Numbered from the stretch's first letter, positions 6,667-16,715 are shown. The stretch: 64,000 bases of DNA from Thermoprotei archaeon (GCA_029335875.2 JARJMZ020000015.1:1-64000); one strand, 5' to 3'. The notes: generated by a model from the letters alone, not told the origin. Numbers and translations: made by a program.

Positions 6667-9600
6667 CTAAACCTCCCCCATAAACACTTCCCTAGCCTTC
6701 TCAAGACACTTATTAAACTTTAACCCTCCAGTATCTCCTTTAATAGTATAGCCTAGGCTCAGCCTTATAGGGAGGGAAAGTCCCCCAATTTCACCGTACA
6801 CTTCCCCGAGAACGTCTAGCCACCCTTTACTACCAGCCTCCACCTCGTCCATGAGCCTTTCTAGAGTCCTAGTCCTCTCCTCCGAAACTAAGCTTGGAAC
6901 CCTACTTAGGTTCTCATCGGGGACCTCCTTCAGTTCTTTGCTTAGATACTCATAGACCCTCTTACCTCTAAGCGTTGCAACCACGTAACCCTTAGCTTTC
7001 CCTTTCATGAGCGTCCTCACATAGCCCCTCTTGATCAAAGTGTCTATTATTTTAGCGTAAGTGCTAGGCCTCCCTATACCCCGGGCTTTCATCTCCTCAA
7101 CGACATCGCCTTGAGTGTAAGGCTGCCTCCTCCCAACCTTGAACCTTTTCACTTCAACCTCTTTAATCCACCCTTCTTTTAAGGCTTCCTCCTCTCTCAC
7201 ATAGTCCCATACCAGAGTGAATCCTTTAGACAACATATTCCCGTCCCTCCCAAACTTAACAATCCTAGAACGGCTCAGCCTGTAGCCGCTAACGTCCAGC
7301 ACATAGGTTACTTTGAGGGCTTCAGCCTCAACCATCTGGCTGGCAATGAACCTCTTGAATATAATATCGTAAAGCCTCAAATGGTCCCGGGTCAGCCTAC
7401 CCGGCAACTCTATAGCACCCTCCTCAACGAGGAGCTGGAGTGTAGTGGCGTCTATAGGCTTAACAGGCCTTATAGCCTCGTGGGCTCCCCCCTCACCCCA
7501 CCTCCTAGCCCTGTAAAGTTTGGCCCCAAGCCCCCCATACTTGTCCTCGAGCCAGTCTGAGGCTATCGCCATACCCTTCTCGCTAACCCTGGTAGAGTCT
7601 GTCCTATGGTATGTTATGAGACCCCACTCGAAAAGATCCTGGGCTAGCCTCATAGTCTCCGATGCTCCCAGCTTTAGAAATCTACTAGCATCCCTTATCA
7701 TAGTGTCTGTGGTGTATGGTGGTGGTGGATGAAGCGGGGTCCACTCCTCCTTTTCAATGCCAACCTTAACCTCTAGTAAGCACTTCTTCCCCTTAAGCTT
7801 CATCCTAGCACACTCGTCGAGTATTTTAATTAAATCCCGTGAGTCCAGGCCCACCTCATCCTCCCTGATTCTCGCGATTATTTTGCCGTCTCCGGTGAGA
7901 ACGTAGGCTTTAACTTTCTCCTTATACTCTTCACTCCTATCTACTATCCATCCGAGGACCGGGGTTTGAACTCTGCCAGCGCTCAGGTTAAAGTAGTAGT
8001 CTCTCTCCCTGCAAACTTCTAAGTCTCTAGGCTTAACTTTACCTAGAATGTTAGCCTTCTGCCTAATCTCCTCGCAGTACCTGGGCCAAAAGTCGCACCA
8101 GAGTAGGGGTGAGAGGGTGAAGCCTATCCACCTATCCTCTATTCTCCTCACTATCTGAGCTTCAACGAGCCTCTCCTGGAACTCCCTATGATTCCTTAAA
8201 GCTGCTAGGATAGCGTCTCTTGTAACCTCATGGAACTCGAGCCTCCTGATGTTCCTGTTGTGGGGCTTTATGAGAACAGCCACATCCCACCCTATCTTTT
8301 CACCTTCAGTGTCCGGGTCTGTACCTATGAATACGATGTCAGACTCCCAAGCGAGCCTCCTCAAATCCTCAATTATACTACGGGAATCTCTAACCCTTAA
8401 GCTCCCACATCTGGGACATTTATCCACGTCCTCCGTGAATTGATGGCCGCAGTCTAAGCACCTTTTTATACTAGAGTATACGGGGGCGAAGACGCGGCCG
8501 TCGGGCCCCTCGAGAGCCAGGACTCCGAAGACATCCTCTAGGACAGAATGTCCACTTGAGAAGTATCTTATCTCCCCAGCTCTAGGCACTAGGTCGAAGA
8601 CGTGGCCCCCGCTAGCCGCAACCATTAGTATGTAGTCTTGTAGTGCAACCTCGTAAACCCTAAGGCCTCCCGGCATGTACCTCACGCCGGGCTGGCCGAA
8701 GAATGAGGCTATAGTTCTAGCCTTGTTGGGGGATTCCACTATTAGGAGGGCTGTTTTAACTATGTCTTTACCTTTAACTTTGCCTTTGAGAACCCTGGAT
8801 ACCTTCCTCCTATCTTTTTCTATCTCTTTCTTTAGACTGTCCAAGTCTAGGGTGTTGAAGTCCCTCCATGTAATGTCAGCTATTATCTTAGACTTGGACT
8901 TCAGCCCGTTGAAAACATTCAAATTATCAACTATGACAACGCTGAGACCCTTAGTAATGCCCCCAGCGTAGAGCCTGCTCGTCCTCCCGCTGGCCTGTAT
9001 GTAGGTGGCTATATCGGCTACCAGGAGGTATTTAGAGCCGTTGTGGAAGACTATGCCGACATCGCTCCTCTCAGAGAGCTTACGCCATACCTCCTCGTCT
9101 GACAAAGCGCTCCTCAAGAACTTATAAGCCTCAGCTAGAACCCTCAAAGCCCTACCCCCAGACTTGACGTCGCCCTCGAGAACCCTCTCGGCGAGAACCT
9201 GCATATACGCCGGGCTCAGCCTCCTAACAATCCTCCTAAGCTCTCCAAGATACCTTCTAGCCTGAACAGCCACATCCTCAATATCTATGTTAGCTAGTAC
9301 GGCGAGAACCCTCAACATCATAGCAGGGTGGGGCTCCCCTATCTCAGCGGAGAACCTATGCCTCGGAACCCCCAGGAAAACAGCGTATTTAACCCTCTCA
9401 GGCAGGTCTATCCCCCTAACCAGGGCTCCATAGTAGTTGGCAACCCCCACCAGGACGCCTATCTTTCCCTCTATGAACTTCTTTAAAACAGAGAACGGCG
9501 TTTTCGAATGGTAGGCTTCAGCGTTAACCCCCCGATTTCTCAGGAACTCCGCGACCCTCTCAGCACCTTCAATGCCCCAGTCTAGAGGTACATAGGCTAG

Positions 9601-10662
9601 GGTGCCTGAGCCGAGCCTGGATATTATGCGGGCCGCCTCCTCCTCAATGCTGTCTGAGGGTGTAACGTAGGTGTCAACAATGTTCCTGAGACCTATATCG
9701 CCCCTACCTCCAGCTTCAAACCTAAGTAGTACTCTGAAGAGTTTAACCTTGGGGCCCCTGGGTTTCCCGGTGGCGCTGCTAACTATGAGTATTGAAGCTT
9801 TACTCTTTGAATCCTGGAGTTTCCTTCTCAGCCCCTCCGCCTCCTGCCTAAGTTTCTCTAGGAGACTCTTATCCTGTTCTTCGCCAGCACGCCTCGCGAT
9901 CTCCACCTCAACACGTGAGAGTGCACTAGCATCCTCTATATCCTCACTCGTAAACCCCACTATTTTAAGCACTACGTCTACGCTCCTCCCGCTTTTGAGC
10001 ACGGCGTCAACGTCGTCTACAAACACTAGTTTAAACCTGTACCCGGACAGTTTATCCACGTGTTTCCTGGCAAACGCCATAGTTGAGATGAGAACGTCGA
10101 AATCCCCGCTCGCTACAGCCTCTAAAGCCTTAGCCCTGCTTTTAGCTGGCATTTTAGCGTGGACGCCTACTATTCTAGTGTTGCAGCCTGTTTTCGAGGC
10201 CATAGCTGAGGCTTTTTCAACAGCCTGAGCTACGAGCGTTGTAGTAGGCACTATTATGAAGGACTTGCTGCCCTCGGTGCAAGCATAGTATAGTGAGGCT
10301 ATTATGCCGAAAGTAGTCTTACCAACCCCTGTGGGGGCTGTTATGCTGAAGCTGTCCCCTCTAACGAGCCTCCTAATCCAGGTCCTTTGGGCCCCCCATG
10401 GCTGTGAGCCTAGGGCTTCCTCGAAGAACCCTATGAGCTTGCGGGCTTTAGAGTCTAACTCGTATATCTCCTTGAAAGCTTTAAGCTTCCCAGCCTCTAT
10501 TAAAGCTTTATATATGGTTTCAGGCTCTAGACTCTTCTTAGAAACTACAGGTAAACACTCCTCGCAGGGAAGCCCTAGGCTGAGCCTGTTCTCTGTTATT
10601 GTGCCCCCGCAGTTAGGGCAGGAGCCCTTATACAGTCCTCTGCCCACCCTCTCATAGCCCAT
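6667..10662 (-). CDS. rgy: Reverse gyrase
   Basis: This 1,331-residue ATP-dependent topoisomerase introduces positive supercoils and marks hyperthermophiles. In order: zinc finger 1 (CPNC at 15-18, CEEC at 33-36); helicase domain with Walker A APTGVGKTT at 109-117 and a DEAD-like FVDDVD; topoisomerase IA domain starting LLIVESPNKA near 635; zinc finger 2 (CLDC/CPRC, about 735-752); the SAGRVQTPVLGW segment; and the active-site tyrosine in GLITYHRTDSTRVS near 1017. Both domains are intact, with no intein. Length is at the upper end for the family. The nitrilase-like gene follows in the same operon. Confidence 0.97.
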   Translation of the reverse strand: MGYERVGRGLYKGSCPNCGGTITENRLSLGLPCEECLPVVSKKSLEPETIYKALIEAGKLKAFKEIYELDSKARKLIGFFEEALGSQPWGAQRTWIRRLVRGDSFSITAPTGVGKTTFGIIASLYYACTEGSKSFIIVPTTTLVAQAVEKASAMASKTGCNTRIVGVHAKMPAKSRAKALEAVASGDFDVLISTMAFARKHVDKLSGYRFKLVFVDDVDAVLKSGRSVDVVLKIVGFTSEDIEDASALSRVEVEIARRAGEEQDKSLLEKLRQEAEGLRRKLQDSKSKASILIVSSATGKPRGPKVKLFRVLLRFEAGGRGDIGLRNIVDTYVTPSDSIEEEAARIISRLGSGTLAYVPLDWGIEGAERVAEFLRNRGVNAEAYHSKTPFSVLKKFIEGKIGVLVGVANYYGALVRGIDLPERVKYAVFLGVPRHRFSAEIGEPHPAMMLRVLAVLANIDIEDVAVQARRYLGELRRIVRRLSPAYMQVLAERVLEGDVKSGGRALRVLAEAYKFLRSALSDEEVWRKLSERSDVGIVFHNGSKYLLVADIATYIQASGRTSRLYAGGITKGLSVVIVDNLNVFNGLKSKSKIIADITWRDFNTLDLDSLKKEIEKDRRKVSRVLKGKVKGKDIVKTALLIVESPNKARTIASFFGQPGVRYMPGGLRVYEVALQDYILMVAASGGHVFDLVPRAGEIRYFSSGHSVLEDVFGVLALEGPDGRVFAPVYSSIKRCLDCGHQFTEDVDKCPRCGSLRVRDSRSIIEDLRRLAWESDIVFIGTDPDTEGEKIGWDVAVLIKPHNRNIRRLEFHEVTRDAILAALRNHREFQERLVEAQIVRRIEDRWIGFTLSPLLWCDFWPRYCEEIRQKANILGKVKPRDLEVCRERDYYFNLSAGRVQTPVLGWIVDRSEEYKEKVKAYVLTGDGKIIARIREDEVGLDSRDLIKILDECARMKLKGKKCLLEVKVGIEKEEWTPLHPPPPYTTDTMIRDASRFLKLGASETMRLAQDLFEWGLITYHRTDSTRVSEKGMAIASDWLEDKYGGLGAKLYRARRWGEGGAHEAIRPVKPIDATTLQLLVEEGAIELPGRLTRDHLRLYDIIFKRFIASQMVEAEALKVTYVLDVSGYRLSRSRIVKFGRDGNMLSKGFTLVWDYVREEEALKEGWIKEVEVKRFKVGRRQPYTQGDVVEEMKARGIGRPSTYAKIIDTLIKRGYVRTLMKGKAKGYVVATLRGKRVYEYLSKELKEVPDENLSRVPSLVSEERTRTLERLMDEVEAGSKGWLDVLGEVYGEIGGLSLPIRLSLGYTIKGDTGGLKFNKCLEKAREVFMGEV

Positions 10663-10693
10663 TTAAGATTCCACCGTGCCCTGTCATCCCAAT

Positions 10694-10708
10694 TTTAATA
10701 ATAGGAAA
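10694..10708 (-). promoter_or_regulatory. AT-rich promoter candidate for reverse gyrase
   Basis: The reverse strand reads TATTATTAAAATTGG about 40 bases before the reverse gyrase ATG, in a 126-base divergent gap shared with the rightward deacetylase gene. A GGTGG motif lies just before the ATG. Confidence 0.35.
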
Positions 10709-10788
10709 TTTAGGCAGACCTATATTAGCTTTTTCGCGCCCAAACGGCTGCCCGAGAATATTAGTTCCAGCGGCAGCTATATGCTCTG

Positions 10789-11967
10789 GTGGGGCCCCTG
10801 AAAGTCGCCATATTATACCATGACGATTTCAAGTTGCACAGGCTTGACCCCATAAGCCACCCTGAGAGCCCTAGGAGGGTAGACTTGGCTCTCGAAGGTG
10901 TTAATAGTCTCGCGAGCCAGGGTTTCGAGAGGCTTCTACCTATGGTTAAAGCCCCGAAGTCTCCGCTAGAATCTTTCAAGCTCGTACACGATAAACAGTA
11001 CGTTGACAGCATGGAGGGGCTCCTCAGGAGCGGGAGGGTTTCATGGCTAGACCCTGATACCTACGTGTCCCCGGGTACTTTAGAGGCTCTTTTAAGGCTT
11101 TCAGGGGCTTCCCATAAAGCTGTTTCTCTAGCCCTCAAGGGGGTTAGTAGTTTCATAGTTGGGAGGCCTCCAAGCCACCACGCGGGCTTTAAGGGGAAAG
11201 CGTTAAAAGCCCCCACTAGGGGTTCCTGCATATTCAACGCCACAGCCCTCATAGCTGAAGTTTTAAGCAGGCATGGGAGAGTGGCCGTTGTAGACATAGA
11301 CGTGCACCACGGCAACGGCACCCAGGACATATTCTACTCCCGGGGGGACTTGCTGCACATAGACATACACCAGGACCCTTCAAGCCTCTACCCATACACA
11401 GGGTTCCCGGATGATGCTGGAGAGGGGGAAGGCGCCGGCACTAAGGTTAACATAGTCACGCCGCCAGCCTCGGGGGACGATGTTTACCTTGACGCCTTGA
11501 AGCTCGTGGACCATATACTAAGCTTTTGGAAGCCCGAGTACATAGTGGTCTCAGCAGGGTTCGACGCTTATAGGGGCGACAACGATATGACCGTGACTAA
11601 CGTGGGCACACGGTTCTTCCACCTTATAGGTAGGATGCTGTCTTCCAAGGCTAGGAGCGTGGTCTCAGTCCTCGAGGGGGGGTATGGTGAGGGTTTGAGG
11701 AAAGCCCTCCCAGCATATCTTTTAGGGTTGATGGGGAAGAAGAACGAGCTATGGGAGCCTAAGACTAGGAGCAGTAGGGGGGCTTGGAGGCTCTATAGGG
11801 CCTACAAGAAGCTAACAATATACACTATAGTCGAACACGGTAGAATAATGTTACCTGAAGAGTTAGAGTCTGAGATAAAACGTGAAGAGAGGGTTTTCCG
11901 GCTGAAAGAGGCTGGGGCGAAGGGGAGGAAGCGTAAGAGGCTTAAGAAGGGCTGGTGGCGGCGGTAA
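10789..11967 (+). CDS. Histone deacetylase/AcuC-family hydrolase
   Basis: The 392 residues carry the zinc-hydrolase motifs of the class I deacetylase superfamily: RPPSHHAGF near 128, VVDIDVHHGNGTQDIFY near 165-182 with Asp/His zinc ligands, SAGFDAYRGD near 257 with the second Asp ligand, and LEGGY near 300. Such enzymes remove acetyl groups from lysine or polyamines; in archaea, chromatin proteins or acetylpolyamines are possible substrates. The C-terminus (about 320-392) is a basic tail ending RKRKRLKKGWWRR, which may bind nucleic acid. The start is GTG at 10789. The gene overlaps the convergent tldE gene by 26 bases. Confidence 0.85.
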   Translation: MGPLKVAILYHDDFKLHRLDPISHPESPRRVDLALEGVNSLASQGFERLLPMVKAPKSPLESFKLVHDKQYVDSMEGLLRSGRVSWLDPDTYVSPGTLEALLRLSGASHKAVSLALKGVSSFIVGRPPSHHAGFKGKALKAPTRGSCIFNATALIAEVLSRHGRVAVVDIDVHHGNGTQDIFYSRGDLLHIDIHQDPSSLYPYTGFPDDAGEGEGAGTKVNIVTPPASGDDVYLDALKLVDHILSFWKPEYIVVSAGFDAYRGDNDMTVTNVGTRFFHLIGRMLSSKARSVVSVLEGGYGEGLRKALPAYLLGLMGKKNELWEPKTRSSRGAWRLYRAYKKLTIYTIVEHGRIMLPEELESEIKREERVFRLKEAGAKGRKRKRLKKGWWRR

Positions 11968-13270
11968 CACCCATCTCGGAAACGAGCATGTGAGGTAGCA
12001 GTGTTGGAATGCTCACTTCCCACCACTCTATGGGCCACCGCTCTCTAGACAGCTCCTCCACACTCTCTATGAGCTTTGGCAGGGTTCCAGTAAGTCTAGC
12101 CCTCCTATAGCACCCTGAAGGCTTACCGTTCTCTACAACTATCAGAGCGTCCCTGGTAACTGTGGAGAATGATCCTTCAAGATAGTTTTGGAACCTCGTA
12201 TACCAGTTGTTGGTGGCGTATATTCCATTACCTAGAACTTCCAGGAGCTCCCCCTCCTCGAGAGTCCCAGGGTCTACTTCGAGGTTGAAGAGCCTGGGCA
12301 TCAGCCAGCCCGCGTTCCCCGTAGACTCGGCGTTCATTAGCCTGGCTGTCTTCGTGTTGTGTATGAAGCCCTTGAAAACCCCCCTCTCAATAATGCTCTT
12401 ATCCCTAGTTGCGACCCCCTCGTCGTCGAAACCCCTCAACCCAGGCATGTTCTCCGCCCTCGGGACTTCCTTAAGTGTCAGCTTCTCGCTAGCTATAACG
12501 TCCCCCGGCTTCCTGCCCTGTAGGAAGCTGAGGCCCATTATAGCTGATCCTGCTGAGGCTGCTGAGGCGACGTCTTCTAGGAGGTTTCCTGCGACCATGG
12601 GGGAGAGTAGCACCCTGTATTTTCCACTCTCAACCTTAACTTTGGGTAGGCTATAGCATAGTGAGGCCAGCTCCCAGGCCTTCTCGAGGCTCTTCAAAGC
12701 CAGGCGGGGCTCGTAAGCCGTGGAGACCCAAGCCCATTGACCGCTCTCCTCCCCCTTGAACACTCTGAAGTAGCCGTTGAACTTTGTAACTTCATAGCCC
12801 ATGTCGAGGCCGTTACTCCCAATATAGTGGTTTCTAGAGTATTTCAAGAGTATCATGCCAGCCACGTTGCCGTGTCCTCTCACATCAACCTCCTCCACTA
12901 TACCCCCAGGATCCCCGGATAGGGATGCTTCCCTAATCTTGGAGTCAACGCTTGACAGTGGGGAGCCGCCGGGCTGGGGTAGGGGGGCGTGGAAGGGTGA
13001 AGGAGCTAGCTTATCTATTAAGGGTATGGTGGCCTTTATGGCCTCTCCAGGGTCTGAGGTTGTATATGTAGACATGCTGATCCTACCGCCTTTAGTCATG
13101 TAGGCGCCTACAACATAGTCCCTCCAAGACTGGGTCACGGAGATCTCGCCGTTAGCATATTTAACCATAACAGAGTCCACAATGTCAACGCTAACCACAA
13201 ACTCGTCAACATGGGCTGCTACAGCCCTCGACAAGCTCTCAGCCATGAGCCTCGGGTCCGTAAAGCTCAC
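11942..13270 (-). CDS. tldE: TldE/PmbA-like metalloprotease subunit
   Basis: The 442 residues are the non-catalytic partner of TldD. They lack HExxxH but carry conserved segments such as KYRVLLSPMVAGNLLEDVA, GLRGFDDEGVATRD and the C-terminal IVVENGKPSG. In bacteria the TldD/TldE heterodimer degrades unfolded peptides and matures modified peptides. Translation is coupled to tldD by a four-base ATGA-type overlap at 13267-13270. It converges on the deacetylase gene. Confidence 0.88.
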   Translation of the reverse strand: MSFTDPRLMAESLSRAVAAHVDEFVVSVDIVDSVMVKYANGEISVTQSWRDYVVGAYMTKGGRISMSTYTTSDPGEAIKATIPLIDKLAPSPFHAPLPQPGGSPLSSVDSKIREASLSGDPGGIVEEVDVRGHGNVAGMILLKYSRNHYIGSNGLDMGYEVTKFNGYFRVFKGEESGQWAWVSTAYEPRLALKSLEKAWELASLCYSLPKVKVESGKYRVLLSPMVAGNLLEDVASAASAGSAIMGLSFLQGRKPGDVIASEKLTLKEVPRAENMPGLRGFDDEGVATRDKSIIERGVFKGFIHNTKTARLMNAESTGNAGWLMPRLFNLEVDPGTLEEGELLEVLGNGIYATNNWYTRFQNYLEGSFSTVTRDALIVVENGKPSGCYRRARLTGTLPKLIESVEELSRERWPIEWWEVSIPTLLPHMLVSEMGVTAATSPS

Positions 13271-14766
13271 CCTACAACCACCCCCCTAAGCCTGATATGG
13301 GGGCCCCCCATCCATACTGGCATTGGCTGGGGAGGCTCCCCCTTGCCGCATGTTCCCGCCGTAAACTGGAGGTCTCTCCCCACAGCGTCTACACTGCTAA
13401 GGAATTCTCTAGTGTTAGCTTCGAGGACAACGTTCCTCACGGGCTCCTCCAGCCTCCCGTTCCTTATCATGTATGCTTCAAGGCCGACGTACCTGGCTAC
13501 CCACCTGTAATCGTCTATATTCCACTCCATGTACTTCCTAAGATAAACCCCCTCTTTTACGTCTTCGACGAGCTCTTCGAAACTATAATCTCCCGGGGCC
13601 ATGTAGGTGTTAGCCATCCTAACTATGGGCTCACTCCTATAATTAGTGGATCTTGCCGAGGCGTTACTCTCGACGCCATAGACTGCGGCGGTCTCCCTAT
13701 TATGTAGGAGTTCCGCTAGCCTACCCTTATCTATTAGAGTTCTCCTCTTAGCTGGGACGCCTTCATCGTCGTATAAGTAGAACCCGTAACTCCCCGGTAT
13801 TGTGGGGTCATCGTAGACTGTGACTTTAGGGCTCCCAATATACTCGTCCCTATACTCAGATCTATAGCTGAGGCCCGCCTGCGCAGCCTCCCTGCCTAGA
13901 ACTCTGTCAGCCTCGCTGGGATGGCCTACGGACTCGTGCATAGCTAAACCCACGATCTCGGGGGCTAGCACTACGTCCATTCTACCTTTTGGGGGGTCGG
14001 CTGCTTTAACGAGGTTGATGTAGAGGCTGTTTACATCGTCTTGGAACTCCTCCGTGAACTTTACTTTATCGAGGACTTCCAAGCCTCCTGAGGCTGCTAG
14101 GCTGTTCCACCTGTTAGCTCTCCTCTCCCCGCTGGAAGCGGATATGTTGTAGAATATTGAGACCCTAGGTATTCTACTCTCAACCCTCACCCCTTCACTG
14201 TTTACTACAACCTTATACTCTATTGTCTCACTATAGACGACCATGTAGTTTGTGACCCTCATAGGGTCCTTCTTGAGGTCAACGCTTTTAATCATCTCGC
14301 CCACAATCCTCATCTTATCCTCGACACTCACATCTTCCAAGGGCTTAGCCTCCACCACACTATACCTGGCACTACCTAGAGGTGAGGGGCTCATAGCAAC
14401 ACCCCTCTTTAAAACAAGAGAGGAAGCCTTAGCCGAGGCTACAGCCCTAAAAGCAGCCTCCCTCAAACTCTCGCTAGACAGGTCTGAAGTTGACGCGAAC
14501 CCTAAGCCTCCGGAATACACGGCCCTAAAAGCGACACCAGTAACATCTGAAGTAGAAGCTCCTATGAGAGAGCCGTTTAGGAATAGAAACGTCAATCCTC
14601 TAGTACTGTGGAAACGAGCTTCACCATAACTGGAGCCTGCAGCTAGAGTAGACTCCACGTGTTTCAAGAGCTCGTGGAAGCCAATCAACCCTGATCGACC
14701 ATAGAGATAGCCTCCGGGGAGCCTAATAATCCTGTGTTTGTACTCTTTTAAAGCCCGCCTGCCCAT
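13267..14766 (-). CDS. tldD: TldD-like zinc metalloprotease
   Basis: The 499 residues contain the TldD zinc motif HESVGH near 275-280 (HExxxH) in GLAMHESVGHPSEADRVLG, followed by GSYGFYLYDDEGVPAKR. The third Cys-containing zinc-ligand region near the end is represented by FTAGTCGKGEP. The enzyme cleaves peptides inside the heterodimer cavity, so partly folded proteins are spared. ATG at 14766 is preceded by a short AT-rich gap. tldD and tldE form a two-gene operon. Confidence 0.9.
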   Translation of the reverse strand: MGRRALKEYKHRIIRLPGGYLYGRSGLIGFHELLKHVESTLAAGSSYGEARFHSTRGLTFLFLNGSLIGASTSDVTGVAFRAVYSGGLGFASTSDLSSESLREAAFRAVASAKASSLVLKRGVAMSPSPLGSARYSVVEAKPLEDVSVEDKMRIVGEMIKSVDLKKDPMRVTNYMVVYSETIEYKVVVNSEGVRVESRIPRVSIFYNISASSGERRANRWNSLAASGGLEVLDKVKFTEEFQDDVNSLYINLVKAADPPKGRMDVVLAPEIVGLAMHESVGHPSEADRVLGREAAQAGLSYRSEYRDEYIGSPKVTVYDDPTIPGSYGFYLYDDEGVPAKRRTLIDKGRLAELLHNRETAAVYGVESNASARSTNYRSEPIVRMANTYMAPGDYSFEELVEDVKEGVYLRKYMEWNIDDYRWVARYVGLEAYMIRNGRLEEPVRNVVLEANTREFLSSVDAVGRDLQFTAGTCGKGEPPQPMPVWMGGPHIRLRGVVVG

Positions 14767-14940
14767 ATATCTAATAGGATGACTGGACGACGGTCGCCGG
14801 AGCTTAGGCTGTGAAGACCGTTCACCTAGAGGACCCAGTATAGGTGTTTTATATAACTATAAATTAGACTATAGTCGTAAAGCAGCCAGGGCTCCCCCTT
14901 ATTAGGCTCGGATGCTAGACTTATAGTATGGTGGTAAAAA

Positions 14941-15069
14941 ATGGTGGAAATTGCTTTAGTTAAAACTGTAAGGCCGGAGCCCAGAGAGAAGATAAAGTTT
15001 GAGGTAAGCGACAAAGACCTGGAAGAGCTGGAACAGTACTTTGCAAAAGTCCTGGGTCTAGGCTGCTAG
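14941..15069 (+). CDS. Small 42-residue acidic/basic protein, unrecognised
   Basis: ATG at 14941 opens a 42-codon frame: it begins MVEIALVKTVRPEPREKIKF, continues EVSDKDLEELEQYFAKV and ends LGLGC before TAG. An in-frame stop lies two codons upstream, and GGTGG sits about seven bases before the ATG, so the start is fixed. The frame uses AGG/AGA, ATA and GAG codons like host genes and predicts a beta strand followed by an amphipathic helix, typical of a small folded protein. It lies alone on the right-hand strand between tldD and the symporter and overlaps the symporter 3' end by 12 bases. It may also be a chance frame. Confidence 0.45.
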   Translation: MVEIALVKTVRPEPREKIKFEVSDKDLEELEQYFAKVLGLGC

Positions 15070-16545
15070 CTCCACCCCTTTCCTCCCGCTTACGCGCCAA
15101 CCTAAGCCCACTACTAGAGGTAGGGTAGAGAGTGCTAGGACTATAACGCTTACCGGCACTTCCAGCCCTCCAGGGGCTCTTACAGTAGATAGGAATGCTG
15201 CTGCCGGGCGTTCATAGTAGGCTAGTGTTAATAGTGTAGCGAGGAAGCCTAAAGCTATAGATGATAGAGCGCTCCACGATGGGGCTTTCACGTTGAGCCA
15301 GCATGCTAGCGTTGCCGGGGCCAGGGCTAGGAGCATTAGGCTTGACAGTACTGCCAGGTCTACTATGAACCCTTTCCTAGTATAGGCTACTAGGGCTGCC
15401 GCCAGGGTGAACGCTATTATGGCGATGTATCCTGTGTAGAGCCTCCTCTCGGGGCTCAACTTGTAGGCTAAGTCTCTGGAGGTGCTACTAGCGAGGGACA
15501 GTATTATGCTATCAGCTGTTGTGACAGCGGCCGCCACTATGCTAGTGAATATTATGGCTGCTAGGAGCGGGTTCATAACTGCTAGTAGCGTGGGGGTTAC
15601 GGCATCCCTCCTAGCCGGGTCTATGAAAGGCAGGACCCCTTGGTCAGCTCCGGCCCTAGCTAGGAGCCCTACAGTTACAGCTATAATAGTGTATAGGAGG
15701 CCGAAGATCGCGAACCCCCTCACCATTAAAGCTAGGCTCCTCTCATCCCTAGGCATGTATATCCTCTGCACGACCTGAGGGTGTACTGCAGCGAAGAAAA
15801 CCCAGGGTATGGTGTAGGCTAGGAAGACTTGGAAGCTCCAGAACCCTCCCAACCCTAGTAGACCCTTCCCCCCTAAAACACTAGTTACACCACTGAAGCC
15901 CGCCGAGCTGAAGACCGCTAGCGCTATCCAAACAGTGTACAGGAGCCCGGCTAGGAGCATGAACAAGCCTTGGAGAGCGTCTGTTAAAGCGACACTCCAA
16001 ATTCCGGCTATGAGGCTCCAAGCGCCTATTAAAACAGTGGCTAGGGCAACCCCGGCAATGTAATACCCCCAGCTCCCCCCTCCCAGCCCCGCTATTAGCT
16101 CGCCAACACCCTTAATCTGTATGGCCGCGTAGGGGATTAGGGCTATGAGGTATATGAAAGCTATGAGGGCTCCGAGGAGCCTGGAGCCGTAATGGTCTGA
16201 GAGCATTTCAGCAGGGCTTATCCACCCCCTTTCCCTAGCCCTCTCCCACACTCTCCTAGCGAAATATACGAGTAGGAGTAGTGTGGCGACATAGTAGGCT
16301 AGCTCGAAACCTAGAGCCCCGACCCCGGTGGCGTACGCTAACCCTACGAGGCCTACCATCATGAAAGCGCTGTAGGTGGTTGCTGAGTATGTTAGGGCTG
16401 CCACTATACCTCCTAGTCTCCCGGCTGCTATGTAGAAGTCTGCCTCCCCCGGCTTCAAATACCTCCTGCTATAGAAGGCTACAGCCATACCTAGGAGGAT
16501 GTATAAGACTAGTACTGTGAGGCTCACAACTACCCTTTCAACCAT
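15058..16545 (-). CDS. Sodium:solute symporter (SSS family)
   Basis: This is an integral membrane protein of 495 residues with about 13 helices. The N-terminal YYSRRYLKPGEADFYIAAGR, the GGIVAALTYSATTYSAFMMVG helix and AVHPQVVQRIYMPRDERS near the middle are typical of the proline/pantothenate/acetate sodium symporter family. The substrate cannot be read from the sequence. ATG at 16545 is preferred; the frame also extends to a TTG at 16563. It follows, with overlap, a 61-residue two-helix protein of the kind that accompanies many SSS transporters, and the pair is divergent from a regulator. Confidence 0.88.
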   Translation of the reverse strand: MVERVVVSLTVLVLYILLGMAVAFYSRRYLKPGEADFYIAAGRLGGIVAALTYSATTYSAFMMVGLVGLAYATGVGALGFELAYYVATLLLLVYFARRVWERARERGWISPAEMLSDHYGSRLLGALIAFIYLIALIPYAAIQIKGVGELIAGLGGGSWGYYIAGVALATVLIGAWSLIAGIWSVALTDALQGLFMLLAGLLYTVWIALAVFSSAGFSGVTSVLGGKGLLGLGGFWSFQVFLAYTIPWVFFAAVHPQVVQRIYMPRDERSLALMVRGFAIFGLLYTIIAVTVGLLARAGADQGVLPFIDPARRDAVTPTLLAVMNPLLAAIIFTSIVAAAVTTADSIILSLASSTSRDLAYKLSPERRLYTGYIAIIAFTLAAALVAYTRKGFIVDLAVLSSLMLLALAPATLACWLNVKAPSWSALSSIALGFLATLLTLAYYERPAAAFLSTVRAPGGLEVPVSVIVLALSTLPLVVGLGWRVSGRKGVELAA

Positions 16546-16715
16546 GAGTCCGTCTCCCTCCAAGATATTGCTAGCATGACTATTGATACTAGGAGCCAGA
16601 AAGCGTAGAGAAGCCAGCTTTTAGTGTCCCTCATAAACATGTAGGGGACAATGTACATGGACGCTAGTAGGGCTATGCCGGCTATCGCGAAAAGCCTGCC
16701 CAACTCCCCCACCAT
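16530..16715 (-). CDS. Small two-helix membrane partner of the symporter
   Basis: The 61 residues form two transmembrane helices (about 6-28 and 33-52) with a short charged tail RETDSWLKG. Small hydrophobic proteins like this (DUF997/DUF3311-like) are encoded directly before SSS symporters in many prokaryotes and are thought to aid assembly. The stop overlaps the symporter start by 16 bases, implying translational coupling. The family name is an inference from size, topology and position. Confidence 0.65.
   Translation of the reverse strand: MVGELGRLFAIAGIALLASMYIVPYMFMRDTKSWLLYAFWLLVSIVMLAISWRETDSWLKG

Noticed and set aside
9671-10228. Long open frame on the + strand inside the reverse gyrase gene
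   Set aside because: Its product is a low-charge, Ser/Leu-rich translation of the opposite strand; reverse gyrase domains are intact through the region.
6667-10662. Intein or split in reverse gyrase to explain its 1,331 residues
   Set aside because: Both helicase and topoisomerase motifs are continuous and no intein splice motifs were seen.
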